A stretch of DNA of 64,000 nucleotides from Isoetes taiwanensis (GCA_021234155.1 JAJEKV010000012.1:7282448-7346447), one strand, 5' to 3'; numbered from the stretch's first letter, positions 52,724 through 64,000 are shown. Numbers and translations: made by a program. Notes: generated by a model not told the origin, from the sequence alone.

Positions 52724-55700
52724 ATGGTGGAACAAATGGCGCTCATCATGGGACGCCTGCATTCTCCGCCCCTCCTTGTACGCCGTTCTTCAACTCACTC
52801 TCCTTCACAGGTTTGTCCATCCGGTGCATTTTTCCTTTTCCTTAGTTTCAGTTGGATTAGCACGGGTATCTTGGTTAATTCTCTTTAAAATCATCTGGAT
52901 TTGATGGGTTTGAAATGCGATTTGCAGCATTGCCCATCTCATAGTAGACTGTATAATAATCCAGCTTTGGGCCTCATCAACATGGCCCCACAGACATTGA
53001 TTCGAGCTGCATATGGAGCAGAAGGAATGCAGGGAGATCAAGGAGGACGTGCGTCAAGACGAACCATTCGTCCTACTACCACCAACACCACCACCACCAT
53101 TCAATCTGATAAAAACAAGCAGCAGTTGTTCTCCTTTATGGAGTCTATTAATCTACCTTTCAAATTTAGTCCAGACTTATTGGGGACAATTATTGGTGCA
53201 AGCATTGTGTTGACAGGAATCTACCTAGGTAGTATCTAAGTATTGTCTTTTCAGACAAATTTTAACAACTGATTAATTTGCCACTTTCTACCAGCTTTAA
53301 GCAAGGTGATAGCCATGGGAAGGAACGTACTAAACTTTGGCCGTCCAGCATTAACTGGAACAGATTCATCACCTAATGCACAGTTAAAATTTCGAGAAGA
53401 ATCTCTAAACAAAATCAATGATTTTGCAAAGCAGCTTCGTACGTTTCCTGATGTTGATCTTAGTGGTAAGAAATTTGTTTGAGTGATATTATTCCGTCCA
53501 AAAAATGGAAGAGCACTCTATTCAGAAAATAGCCTGAGCAAGTGTGTACCTGATGACAGGGCGCAACTTTGGTGATGAAGGGTTTTCCTACCTTGTGGAG
53601 AACCTAGCTTTTAATTCGGTTAGTGAATGCCACCGAGCGTGTTTATCATAATCTTGTAGAGCATCTGTAGTTTCCTAATATGGAGGTTGAGGATATCTTT
53701 CTGTTTGCCATCACAGAGTCTTGAGTTCGTTGATTTCTCAGCTAATTCAATCACGGCAGCAGGAGTGAAAGTCCTTGCAAACGCCATGCGTCAGAACTAT
53801 TCATTAAAGATACTCAACCTTTCTGGAAATGACATTGGTGATGATGGAGCAAAGGTTAGACATGACAGGTTTTCATTTGACCTACACTATTGTGGTTATG
53901 GCATTCTGTTGAGATGTCCTTCATTGATTATCTTTTGCATTGATGGATGCATTAACCAACAAATGGCATTCTTCCACCCCTCCTAGCAAAGTCATAGATT
54001 TATCAATAATTATCCCACAGCACTGCTTGGTAATGCCAACTAATAAGAGCATTCTATTCATGTCAGGGGTCTCTTTTTAGATTATGTTGATTATTGGGTA
54101 ACCATCTACTGTTGACATTAAAGCTAATGCATGCTTATCATTATTAAAATTTAATTGAGTATATTCTTAGTGGGTACATGAATATTTGTCCTGAATATTT
54201 GTCCTGATGTCTCTGAGTTATGATTAATTCAGGAGCTAGCTGCTGCTTTGGAAAATAACAGGGGGATTGAGAAATTACAGCTAAATAGTTGTAACATTGG
54301 AGATGAGGTATGTCTGGTTCTTTTTGCAGTATGTGTAGTTGGTTAAACCTTATGATGTTAATTGGGAATCTTATGCAGGGAGCTAAAGCCTTAGCAGAGA
54401 TTTTAAAGAAGAATACCAGTTTGGCAGCTTTGGAACTGAACAATAATGTTATTGACTACCCTGTAAGTAATAGTTGATTGTGTAATAATTTATGCCTGTT
54501 CTCCTATCACGCATTTTTAAATAGGTGTGTAACTAAAGAACCACGTGTCTCAGGGTTTTGCTGCTTTTGCTGAAGCTATTACCATCAACAAAAGCATCAG
54601 AGCTTTACACCTGAAGTTAGTGTTTTTTTCTTCACATTTACTGGATATTTCTTTCTTTGCCCCTAACTTCTCATATCTTCAGTGGTAATTATGGTGGTCC
54701 CCTTGGAGCTTCTGCTTTTGCAAAAGGATTAGAACAGAATAAGACACTCAGGGTGAGTAATGGTAAAATCATGAAAGCTCTAAGATGATTTGGTTGTTTC
54801 AACTACATATGAACATTTTTCCTGCTCATAATATGTACGCAGGAGCTTCACTTTCATGGAAATAATATTGGAAATGAAGGAGCTCGAGCGTTAATGGAGG
54901 GCTTGCTCAGTCATAAAGGTATCTTGACCGCCATGGCATACATATAAAGGCTCAATTAGTTTTCTATATGTTACATTTTTATTTTTTTTACAGGCAAGAT
55001 TACTAGCTTGGACATAGGAAATAATAGTATTGGTGCTAAAGGAGCGTTTCATGTAGCGGAATATGTAAAAAAGTCAAAAAGCTTACAGTGGTTGAACCTT
55101 TACATGAATGATATTGGGGATGAGGTAAAAGGATATATTTATAATAGAACAATTCTGCCTATCAAGTCTGCTCTTGGTCTGCTGGTTTAGTCCATAGTTC
55201 AACTCAGTGTATTTTATTAGGGAGCCGAGAGAATTGCAGATGCCCTAAAGCGAAGCAAGAGTCTCTCAACAGTTGATCTAGTGAGTATCTCTTCTCACAT
55301 GTTATATCAAATATAACGCAGATGCTCAATGATTATCAAATGTGTAATTTGTCATGAATCTGACTGATTCATGTGCCCCAGGGGGGAAATAACTTTACTG
55401 CTCAAGGTGCAAAGCAAATAGCAAATGCTTTGAAAGACAACATGACAGTTACAACGGTAATGCCTATCATGCCTCTCCTCCATCCCTCCCTCCCTCCCTC
55501 CCTCCCTCCCTCTCACTCTCCATTTTCCGGAGTGCGCCTTATAGTTTTTAGTTTTATAACAGTTAGAAATGAGCTACAACCCTATTGGTCCAGAAGGAGC
55601 CAAAGTCCTTGCCGATGTCTTCAAGTTTGGAGGAAAAATTGAAACTCTTCGTCTGGGATGGTGCCAGGTATTCTTTTCAACGTGTTGACATGGAGGAACC

Positions 55701-56441
55701 GTTTTCTCATGTTGAAGAAATGTCATTGCTTGTATCAGATTGGTGTCAAGGGAGCTGAAGCTTTAGCAGAATGCCTACAATATAATTCAACAATATCAAC
55801 CTTGGATCTTCGGGCAAATGGACTGGGTGATGATGTATGTAAAGCTACTGCACAACTAAGCACTTGTAAATTTGTGATGGTGACAATTTAAAAGTGTCAA
55901 GAATCTTCAGAAATATACTCTACTTTAGCCAGCGTAAATGCTAGATTGAAGTATAGAAGAAAACTAACCCATTCCAAGTATTGTGTAATATATCCACGAT
56001 CATGTGTGTCTCGTTAACAAAGGGCATGCTACAACAGGGGGCTGCAGTGTTGGCTCGTAGTTTGAAAGTTGTAAACGAGACTTTGACATCCTTGGATCTT
56101 GGCTTCAACGAAATAAGGGTAAGTCTTGTTTTGATTTGAGATTTCAAGGTTCCTTAGGTTCTTATAGGAATGTCATAGTGCAGGACAATGGAGCTTTTGC
56201 CTTAGCACAAGCTTTGAAAGCCAACGTGGATGCTGCTGTAAGCTCATTGAATCTTATGAACAACTTTTTCACGAAGTACGGAAAGGTGCGTTTTATACAT
56301 CACGTCTTTTTTGCAGTCCAAATTGGAGAATTCTTTGTTCCAACTTCTGGACATACTCCTATTGCACAGGTAGCTCTTACAGAAGCCAAAGAGCATGTAA
56401 TGGAGATGAAAGATGGAAAAGAAATGAATATTTATTTTTAG
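52724..56441 (+). CDS. EMB2004: EMB2004-like plastid leucine-rich-repeat (RNI-like) protein, 18 exons, intact
   Basis: Exons: 52724-52810, 52928-53228, 53295-53465, 53560-53618, 53717-53854, 54233-54307, 54379-54462, 54554-54615, 54683-54752, 54843-54918, 54994-55124, 55221-55280, 55382-55456, 55563-55667, 55739-55834, 56038-56118, 56184-56285 and 56370-56441. All joints are GT/AG and all phases fit, giving about 614 codons. The first 110 residues are Ser/Thr/Arg-rich (transit-peptide-like), followed by one membrane segment, LLGTIIGASIVLTGIYLG. Then come 13-14 ribonuclease-inhibitor-type repeats of about 28 residues (LEFVDFSANSITAAGVKVLA; NDIGDDGAK; GNNIGNEGARALMEG), many one per exon. Length and layout match Arabidopsis EMB2004 (from memory), an embryo-essential protein whose biochemical role is unclear to me. 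ATG 52736 is an alternative start. A (TCCC)n tract lies in the intron after 55456. Confidence 0.9.
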
Positions 56442-58501
56442 AAATATCCATAGACTAACAAGCTACAGTAGCATCAATGGAGGGTCTTAATGCCCTCGAT
56501 CAGAACGAGATCAGGTAAGAACTGCACTCTTATTGGTTTAGGAGTTATTTCATATTCATCTTAATTTGCATGTCAATGATAAAACCAGGTGAATGTACGG
56601 TGAAGCATTGGTCATGCTTTTATGTAAAGATTGGAGATGAGGCATCTTAGAGAAAGCTCAAGATGGGGCAACTTTTTCACGGCACATAGTATATATATTC
56701 AATAAATTTATCCTGGACAATCCCCTTTTATTCTTTCAAAACAAGTTCAACGAGCCATAGCTAATTGGAAATTGTATTAGTATCAGGGATAGCGGGCAGC
56801 TGTCCTGTGTTTCTAAACTCGCTGTCACAGGTTGGGATTTTGTAATGATGTTGCAGCCATTCTTATAGATTGACAATCGTGGTCCTTATTTGAAAAACCT
56901 GAGATACGAGAAATGTGGCTCTCTTTCGAGAACGTTTGTTCGCTCATTGAAGTATTGAGTATAACAGCCGTAAATGCAAAGCCCAGAAGGAATTGGTGGG
57001 TGTTGGGCAGTTAGGATTAAGCCTAATCTCCTCCTTTGAAGTTTACGAGCCACAAGCTCTAATTGCTCAAAGCAAAGTGATTGAAGGGATTGAGCTTGTT
57101 TTGGCCAACGCTGGAATTGCGCCAGGTATTAGATTTGTCAACTGCACTCCTTTGGCTATGGGCTTTCTCGTATCACATGACTGAAGGAAAAATTCAATAG
57201 ATCAATTTGGAACGGATAATTACAGTGACAGATTTATTGCAAGTATTAAGATGAAAATGTATGGAATTTTAGTGTTGGGCAACAACCCTAGGCATGAGTG
57301 GTTTTGGGATGTATTGTGGATATCTCGTGTATATTTTGTATCGAACGTTAGATGCTCTCAATGAGCTAGCATGAAGTGGCAAGCTCGCTTCTCATGAAAT
57401 AGGAGGAAACATACACCACATAAAGAACAAGAATGACCTTTTGGTCGATATTCCTGGCATGGATATTCTTGGCATGGATGTAACGTGGAAACAAGGGATG
57501 TTCAATTCTTGAAGCAGGGCAGCAGTAAAGATAAACTGGACTGCAAGTAAACATGAGGATAATGCAAGTAAAAGAGCAAAATGTAGGGTAACCATCCCAC
57601 ATTGCAAGCAAAACAATCATGTGCTCCCAAAATTCAAGTAAAATAGGAATGCAAGCAAAACAATCGTGTGCTCCCAAAAACTCAAGTAAAATAGGAATGG
57701 CAGCGACACGCACAGGATTCTTGGTTTGAAACTTGCACAAGGCATGATCAGATTAGCGTAGGGGCAAGAGTTGAACGTACCTGGTTTTTACGTGGTGCGC
57801 ATGAACCTACCAGTTTACATAAATAACCATTAAATTAACTAGTAGTTTCCAAGGGCAACCCATATGGTCATTCATGTATATAGAAAACCGTTAAATTAAC
57901 CAGTAGTTTTCAAGGGCATATAAATCATATGGTACAGATAGATGCCATGGGACGTAACTATACATAGTGCGACTCAGGACAATCTCGAACTCGAGACCTA
58001 GTTGTTTTAGACCAGCCTAAGCCCAATGGAAATCCAGTATGTTCTTCCAAGATGCCTATCAAAACGCATGTCTCGTGTGCATAAAACCAAGATCCACATG
58101 GAGAAAATAAGCCTTTCTTTTTTTGCCACCAAAAACAAGTTTCTATGCATGGAGGGTTGCCCTCCGGTGGCCCGAGAGTGTGTTTTTATATTTCTTGTTG
58201 TCGTTTCATTTTCATGGTTCTTGTTGGGTCATTTCATGTGTCGGGACTTATTAACGTTTTGAACAAGGGGTTTTGTTCTGTATTATTTAGTTTTCTTTTG
58301 TTTATGAATTGTATATGGACCAAGAAGAGGCTTGCGAAGCTCAGTGCCCTAGACCTATTGGGATTGACGTGATCATGTTCTTTGTCTAAAACACATTAGC
58401 CATTCATGAAGAATGCTTTGTGTAGTTATATTGATAATGTAAATTGTACAAGACCTGTACGAATACATGATTTCATTTTCTTAATGAATGTATACTAACA
58501 T
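56442..58501. other. 3' flank, no gene seen
   Basis: Short frames only. The minus strand near 57960-58010 holds TCTCGAGTTCGAGATT, a weak B-box-like string. Confidence 0.4.
57604..57698. repeat. Two-copy tandem repeat, period 47
   Basis: GCAAGCAAAACAATC(A/G)TGTG... ...AAGTAAAATAGGAAT occurs at 57604 and 57651 with two or three differences. Confidence 0.85.
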
Positions 58502-58666
58502 TAATATAACTACCATTAACATTAATTAACATAAACCATTGCATTCAATGCCTTTAAATTAAAATCCCCCTAAAATCCCCTTTGGTTTGGGTGCATATTC
58601 TCACGGGGATTGACTCCGAGCATCGAGCGCTGTTGGATGGGCATATTTGCCCTTTATTCCAACACA

Positions 58667-59582
58667 CAACCACACACAACTACCATTAATATTAATTAAA
58701 ACAAACAATTGCATCCAACACACTTAAATTAGAATCCCCCTAAAACCTGTAATGGGCCCATGGTAGACCGCTCGAGTATTCGATCCTTGAATGTGCCTGT
58801 GGGGCGTTCCCGAGACACCGGCATAAATGGGTAGAAGCGACTACTCATAAACGTCTAGACGGTTTTGCCCAGTTAGTTAAGGGCATGTCGGTTAGGAATG
58901 TTACAGTTGGTATCAAAGCAGGTCTCGAGTTCGAGTCTCCATGGGTGTCTATATGCATGGGTAATTTGCAAAGACTTGGTAATCATTGTGACATGGTATG
59001 CCATAGACATGGTATAGCCTTGGATGCTCGAGGACGAGCATAGTTCTAGTGGGAGAGACCGTATGCGGCCCCATGGTAGACCTTTCGAGTATTCGATCTT
59101 TGAATGTGCACGTGGGCGTTCCAGACACAAGCATAAATGGGTAGAAGCGACTACTCATAAACGTCTAGACGATTTTGCCCAGTTGGTTAAGGGCATGTCG
59201 GTTAGGAACGTTACAAAACCCCCTTTGGGTGCATATTCACATGGGGGGTTACTCCGGGCACCGAGAGCTGTCCGATGGGCATATTTCCCCTTTATTCCTT
59301 GACCTAGACCATATATAGCGATCCTCGTTTGTGGGGTATGCTTGTACAAGTTTTTGTATACTGTATATTCAGGTTTACAAAATACTATAAGATTTGAGAG
59401 AATGTACTTAATGGTGTTAATTTTGTACATGTATTGTAAGTTTCTAGGGGCTCGTTTGCCCTACGTAACTTAGGTGTGAATATGCACCCAAACCAAAGGG
59501 GGTTTTAGGGGGATTCTAATTTAAGTGTGTTAGATGCAATTGTTTGTTTTAATTAATATTAATGGTAGTTGTGTGTTGGTTG
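58667..59582. mobile_element. Inner long-inverted-repeat element (E2), nested in E1
   Basis: The left arm starts about 58667 (CACACAACTACCATTAATAT) and is split by TRIM 2; the right arm is 59474-59582. The arms are nearly identical over about 95 bases. Without the TRIM the element would be about 443 bases. It interrupts E1 just after CCCTTTATTCC and is followed by an A-run and GGGCCCTTCGGGCCC (59602-59616). Confidence 0.75.
58748..59215 (+). mobile_element. TRIM 2, with 5-bp target duplication
   Basis: LTRs 58748-58905 and about 59060-59215 share CCATGGTAGACC, GGGTAGAAGCGACTACTCAT, AACGTCTAGACG and the end GTCGGTTAGGAA(T/C)GTTACA. TGGTATCAAAGC, two bases after the first LTR, is one base off the initiator tRNA-Met primer site. 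Target copies AAACC lie at 58743-58747 and 59216-59220. The inner part is about 154 bases with no coding. It sits inside the left arm of E2. Confidence 0.9.
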
Positions 59583-59821
59583 TTATATTAAAAAAAAAAT
59601 TGGGCCCTTCGGGCCCTAGGAAATACCTACGCACTTCAACATCAAAAGAAACAGAACTTCTGGAAAACATCTAAAATACTCCATACAAGCAACCCACAAG
59701 CAAAAGACATAGTATTTTTCCTCTTTTATTATTTCCAATCTCTGCTTGATGGGCGTAAGGAGATGACAAAATCCATAAAATCCCATATTTACATGTTTGT
59801 AGGCAATGTCTGTAGCCTTGT

Positions 59822-59985
59822 AGCCTTGGAATCAACACATTCGGTAGGGAAGGAAATATGCCACAGATCCTGCTAAAATCTCCATAGCTCCTATAATGCC
59901 ACAAGCCTTGGAATCGACACATTTGGTAGGGAAGGAAATATGCCACAGATCCTGCTAAAATCTCCATAGCTCCTATAATGCCACA
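59822..59985. repeat. Two-copy tandem repeat, period 82
   Basis: AGCCTTGGAATC(A/G)ACACAT ... C(C/T)ATAGCTCCTATAATGCCAC: copies 59822-59903 and 59904-59985 differ at about two positions. They are very young, or an assembly effect. Confidence 0.88.
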
Positions 59986-60317
59986 TCCTGTAGAGAAACA
60001 ATTTCAGTTCCCCATTCTATTGCATTGTAACTTATTTCAAAGGTAAATCCATTAACGATGAGGAGGTGATTTGTTTTTCTTATCGCTATGTCCGATATGG
60101 TGATAACCGTTAATCTTAAGGAAAGAAAGCTCTTTGCATCCTTATGCAACCACTACTAAGTGTAAGAGCACTTAGCATTTTACAGCCTTGTCCAATAGCG
60201 AATATATAGCACAATAACAGGCGAATAAGCCAATAGTCAATAGAGCTTCAATCAGGTCTATGCCCACTAAAATGTGTCAAATCCATTCCAAATGAATTAG
60301 TTTAAACCATGCAATAC

Positions 60318-60721
60318 CTGTCTGTAAATTTCTGGAAGCTGAATAGCTCTAGTGTTTCTAAAAATTTGCATGACTTTCCCACAGCTTGCAAAGCTTCACC
60401 AGTCACATTCACGCATTGCATATGCAATGATTTGAGCCTGGGACACCCACTTGCAATGGCAAGTATACGTTTATTTCTAATTGATTCGGAATCCAAAGAA
60501 AGCTTTTCAAGGTAAGATGATGTAGCTCCAACTGCGTCTAATGAGGTGTCCGTGATACATGCACAAGCTGCCAGTCCAAGAGATTTTAGTGACTTTGCAC
60601 AACCAATTGCTATGTCTCTTATCCCAACATCAGTTACACATTTACAGAAATGCAAATTGAGTTCTTAGAGTTTGAAAAATTGCCCAACAGCTTGAAGTCC
60701 ATAATCCCCTACATAGCATCC
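60318..60721 (-). pseudogene. FBL4: FBL4-like F-box/LRR protein exon with one nonsense codon
   Basis: Minus-strand exon with acceptor TATTGCAG before 60721 and donor GTATTG after 60318. It reads GCYVGDYGLQAVGQFFKL, stop, ELNLHFCKCVTDVGIRDIAI, CAKSLKSLGLAACACITDTS, LEKLSLDSESIRNK and VNVTGEALQAVGKSCKFLET, ending FSFQKFTDR. This follows the cysteine-containing LRRs of plant FBL4-type proteins, substrate receptors of SCF ubiquitin ligases. A TAA (60665-60667) stands where Glu is expected (one base change from GAA). No other exon of the gene was found, so this is a fragment. Confidence 0.7.
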
Positions 60722-61027
60722 CTGCAATATACATACCAATAATTGAGATGTGTTCTCTAAAGGAATGCCAACATACAAGTATCAAAGTACAGAAACAGCA
60801 GAAGGTACAATTAATAACAAACGATTTATGTTGCATCAACTGCTTCTATTGTGTCATTTCATGCAATGCAAATAAGATATTATAAGTAGTATATCAATTT
60901 TCATAACGAATGCCATGCACCTTTACGGAGCTTTCAGATCGACTTGTCATTAATATCAACAGCAAAAACAGATTATCTTCCATATCTAACTTTGAATTTT
61001 CAATTTCTTCAAATACATGTCAATTAC

Positions 61028-61320
61028 CAGTCTATCTCCTGAAGAAGCTCCTTCGAATCAGAGGTCTTATGGGATGAAGATACCACTCTGCAGACAATGG
61101 TATTTCCAAAACAGACCAGAGGATGTAAGTAAAGGAAATGACATACCATTTTAAAAAAAGATAAAAACCCTGAAACTCTCATGAGGAACACCTGCCAGAT
61201 TTCTTTCAACAATTATAGCACAGCTTATGCATCTTAGTATATTTTCGACAGGGCGTTTCAAGCATGAAATGATCATAGGGATGCCTCCATTCTTCAAAAT
61301 TATTGCTGCATTTTCAGGAA
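61028..61320 (-). pseudogene. Armadillo-repeat-like exons (fragment)
   Basis: Exon 61320-61192: ENAAIILKNGGIPMIISCLK and ENILRCISCAIIVERNLAG, with the N-G-G-I-P-x-L and C-A-x-x-x-x-N-L-A pattern of an armadillo repeat. Exon 61087-61028: SSSHKTSDSKELLQEID, with AG and GT borders; the joining phase is uncertain. No start or stop is assignable. It lies with the FBL4-like exon, on the same strand, between the E1 arms. Confidence 0.4.
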
Positions 61321-62222
61321 CTGGAAAAGGTTTATGCATATGAACCATACTGAAGATGCCTACTTCCTGATAAGTTTTAATAAAGCTCCAGGGTCTATTT
61401 GCTACAACTAATCATCTCGAGATACGTCTGTTCCTTCCTTGCTCACTGGAGTTCTGTCGCAACCATGCTACCAGGGTATCCATGCACCATATAACCAGGT
61501 ACTAGCCTTCTTTCATCGGCAGACCTCGATGCTTCTTGCTGCTATGTTGGTCAGAGTGCAAGGAATCGGCAGAACTTGAAAAGCACATAATAAAAACCCT
61601 AAAGCACATGAGCTCAATACCTCCATTTTAAACTTTGGATTATAGGAAAAAAAAAAACTAGGGAAATATGCCATGAAATAGGGTATCCATTGTGAGCCCT
61701 TGATTAAGGGCTCAAGCACTCGATCTTGACCATTAAAATAATTGGATGGCATAAGAATCATGCAAACATGGCTATAAACTATTGGGAATATGAAATTAGA
61801 AGATGAAAATATAATGTGCACTCTAGATGTGCGCATTACTACATCCCGTGAAATACGGCCACCAAATCATATAAAAACCATAGGAAAAAATGTACAAAAA
61901 CACAAAAAAAAACCCATGTTATTATGCTAGATATGCGATCCTCGTTTGTGGGGTATGTTTGTACAAGTTTTGGTATACTGTATAACAAGGTTTGCCAAAT
62001 ACTATAAAGTTTGAGGCAATATACTAAAAGGTGTTGATTTTATACATATATTATACGATTTAGGGGCTCTCGCTACCCTACGTTACCCTCCATGAGAATA
62101 TACACCCAAACCAAAGGGGTTTTTAGAGGGATTTTAATTTAAAGGTATTGAATGCAATGGTTTGTGTTGATTAATGTTAATGGTAGTTATATTAAAAAAA
62201 ACAAAAAGGGGCCCTTCGGGCC

Positions 62223-62832
62223 ATAACATAAGCAAACAAAACTAAACCATCATATATCTTCTCGAACATGGCACACAGTATGGTATTACAAATATCATAC
62301 AAGCACCTCTTACTCACATATACGAATATCATACAAGCAAGTAAAAAAGGGTTCTGCAATGCTCCGCTTTGAGAACTTGAATGACAAATAAGAAGTTAAA
62401 AACAAGAGCATCAACCCTCTGAGAACTTGAACAACAAATAAAAACTTAGAACAAGAGCATCAAGAAATATTGTGCTTGTTGGCAACAAAAAGCAAGGTAT
62501 TTATTGCGTAAGTATTCAATCAAATCCCTCAAGTATAACTTCCAACAAGATAGAAGCCTTCAGTTGGAAATAAAAAATATGAGTTCTACACAACTTTCAG
62601 TAAGATAGAAGCTTCCAATTGTCACAGGAATGGTGGGAGTAAACTCAAGTCCACCCACATAAGATGCATCATTTGACAAAGGCTACTTTAACAGGATAAT
62701 GTAATGTGCTAACAAATTCATTGTATCGATCCAATGGATTATCATCGTCATCTAGCAAAGATTGTGCATGCTGTATCTGCAAGTTGCTGCGCATATGTAC
62801 AAGGTATCACAAAAGCTTCTAGATGCTTATGG
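62223..62832. other. No gene seen
   Basis: AT-rich, with small direct repeats (GAGAACTTGAA(T/C)(G/A)ACAAATAA at about 62370 and 62422). Confidence 0.4.
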
Positions 62833-63238
62833 TGTTAGTCACGTGCCTCACAGTGCGGGACTATTCATAAATCTGACGGACGGGTCAAGAACAAGGATCC
62901 ACTGATCGACCCACGGGTCAGCCATCAAAGGCTCGTGAAGACCAAGCGGCGAACCACGCGGTCAAAACTGCGTCGCGTCCCAGAGGCGCCGCTCGGACAA
63001 ATGGCGGCCCGTCCAGCGTCGGCGTGTGATTCTAGAGCACTTCAAGAGGCACCGCCAACATTCACCCATCGGGCCTCCTTCCGAGAGTCGCACCAGAGAT
63101 CGGTCGGAGAGTGTCTATATTGGGCCAAAGGCCATTGTACTATATGACTAGAACTAGCACATGAGTTTTTTAGATGAGTTTTGAGTCTTGTCTCTCTTGA
63201 TCTTCTCTCGATTCGCGAGAGCTCATGTATGTTCATCA
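62833..63238 (+). repeat. Probable 5' LTR of a further copia-type element
   Basis: TGTTAGTCAC ... TGTTCATCA, 406 bases, GC-rich in the first half, with ACTATATGACTAG at about 63140 as promoter-like sequence. It is followed directly by TTGATATCAAGGAAGC, similar to the altered initiator-Met primer site of copia B (TGGTATC-AGAGC type). The partner LTR would lie right of the window. Confidence 0.4.
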
Positions 63239-63624
63239 TTGATATCAAGGAAGCTTATCATTTTCCCCTCCTTTGTTCTCTCTTGTTCTTTTTCTTCTTC
63301 TTGTTCTTTTCTTGCAAATCCGTGACATAGTCCCCGGTTCTCTCTGTCGAATCAAGGGTCCTCACAGCAGGCTGTCTTGCAGGAGTTCAGAACCGGACCC
63401 CAAACACATCATCGCCATTTGCGCGGTACGATTCGATTTTCCTTTCTTACATCGAAATGTGCATTAGAAACTTCGCGCCCGGAAGAACTTCTTTCCCAGA
63501 GCGTCACCGGCAGGCGCCATCATCGAAAGAGGCATTGCATTGTTGACATGTATGGATACGCTTATGACATTGAGGGAGGCCACATTCGGTCTCGGGCTCG
63601 GTCGGCGCCACCACCCCTCGTGTC

Positions 63625-63948
63625 ATGTCTCGTCCAAATTCTCGCCTCAAAGCGTGCAAACATTGCTCCGACGACCGATTCTCCCTCATCACTCTCGGGG
63701 AGCCCTATCAGGCTCCACGCTCAACCTACTTTCATACCCCGAACATGCCTTCATCCATCACTCTTACGGCCCATGCGCCTCTGCCTTCACAACCATCATC
63801 TCCTAAGGGGGCCGGGGGATATCCACATGTCTCTTTTGCTCCTCCCGAGAATTTCCCTTCCCTACCTTTCCATAGCTCTTCTTCTTTTTACACTCTTACA
63901 GACCTCAAAACAAATGATCTCGGTACCTCCACATCAACCACCCCTTGA
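63625..63948 (+). CDS. Possible gag-leader ORF of the right-edge element
   Basis: A 107-codon frame from ATG 63625, Ser/Pro/Thr-rich (APPENFPSLPFHSSSSFYTL), with a Cys pair in RLKACKHCSDDRFSLITL. It ends at 63948, and Pro-rich wording continues in another frame to the edge. I do not recognise a domain. It is placed with the preceding LTR by position only. Confidence 0.25.
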   Translation: MSRPNSRLKACKHCSDDRFSLITLGEPYQAPRSTYFHTPNMPSSITLTAHAPLPSQPSSPKGAGGYPHVSFAPPENFPSLPFHSSSSFYTLTDLKTNDLGTSTSTTP

Positions 63949-64000
63949 CATGGTCTTTTCAAACACCATACCACCTCCAACTCCACCTCAATATCCTCAC

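Larger units (their letters stand above)
58502..62222. mobile_element. Outer long-inverted-repeat element (E1), enclosing gene relics
   Basis: 58502-58608 and 62089-62194 are inverted copies of each other over about 106 bases with roughly eight differences (TAATATAACTACCATTAACA ... TTTGGTTTGGGTG). Inside the right arm lies the same internal sequence (GCGATCCTCGTTTGTGGGG, 61936) as in the inner element E2 (59317). After the right arm comes an A-run and the hairpin GGGCCCTTCGGGCC (62209-62222), present also after E2. Between the arms sit E2, a tandem repeat and the FBL4-like and armadillo-like exons. No target duplication is evident. Confidence 0.6.

Noticed and set aside
55478-55515. (TCCC)n run as a functional element
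   Set aside because: Plain microsatellite inside an intron of the EMB2004-like gene.
57961-58015. tRNA gene on the minus strand
   Set aside because: Only a weak B-box-like string; no A-box or cloverleaf found.
59602-59616. GGGCCCTTCGGGCCC followed by TAG as a Helitron end
   Set aside because: The CTAG touches the hairpin with no spacer, is not followed by T, and the second copy at 62209 lacks it.
62935-63147. 70-codon ORF at the right edge
   Set aside because: It lies inside the proposed LTR and has no domain.

Overview
The window looks like nuclear DNA of a land plant, most likely a seed-free one (fern, lycophyte or bryophyte); that last point is inference. Support: short-intron plant-type genes (an EMB2004-like leucine-rich-repeat protein, a kinesin-5 tail, a Yip1-family membrane protein, an FBL4-like F-box/LRR exon, a histone H3 tail) sit as small islands in a dense mosaic of Ty3/gypsy, Ty1/copia, LINE, TRIM, MITE-like, Helitron-like and DDE-transposase sequence. 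There are no bacterial features, rRNA genes or CRISPR arrays.

Layout. 1-107: end of an H3 gene. About 2.6-10.0 kb: Ty3/gypsy chromovirus 1 (+), with gag, protease, RT, RNase H, integrase, chromodomain and a 1.6 kb 3' LTR. 10.0-12.1 kb: LINE ORF1 (-), cut by that LTR. 12.1-17.6 kb: chromovirus 2 (-) with a sushi/Tcn1-like gag and a Pro/Val/Ala-rich linker. 17.6-18.1 kb: a miniature LTR element whose LTR looks tRNA-like. 18.1-22 kb: unknown ORF, a 60-bp array of palindromes and a DUF7869-like transposase. 22.5-23.8 kb: tandem pair of 96-codon unknown ORFs. 24.7-28.1 kb: a copia relic with an internal 1-kb inversion and a MITE. 28.6 kb: Helitron-type end. 28.7-35.7 kb: sparse, with a three-exon unknown gene end at 32.3-32.8 kb. 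35.7-43 kb: a kinesin-5 gene split by a copia element in an unusual duplicated arrangement. 43-44.9 kb: Yip1-type gene. 45-52.6 kb: repeats and LINE ORF2 fragments. 52.7-56.4 kb: intact 18-exon EMB2004-like gene. 58.5-62.2 kb: nested inverted-repeat elements holding a TRIM and flanking FBL4-like and armadillo-like exon relics. 62.8 kb to the end: start of another LTR element.

A cross-cutting observation: many transposon patches have lost CAG/CTG trinucleotides and are frameshifted at exactly those places. The clearest case is the two copies of a 690-bp segment at 35.8 and 41.0 kb. The changes are not C-to-T, so consensus error at CHG-methylated cytosines is at least as likely as real mutation. 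Frameshifts in the transposon ORFs should therefore not be read automatically as decay. All identifications were made by eye; no alignment or database search was run.
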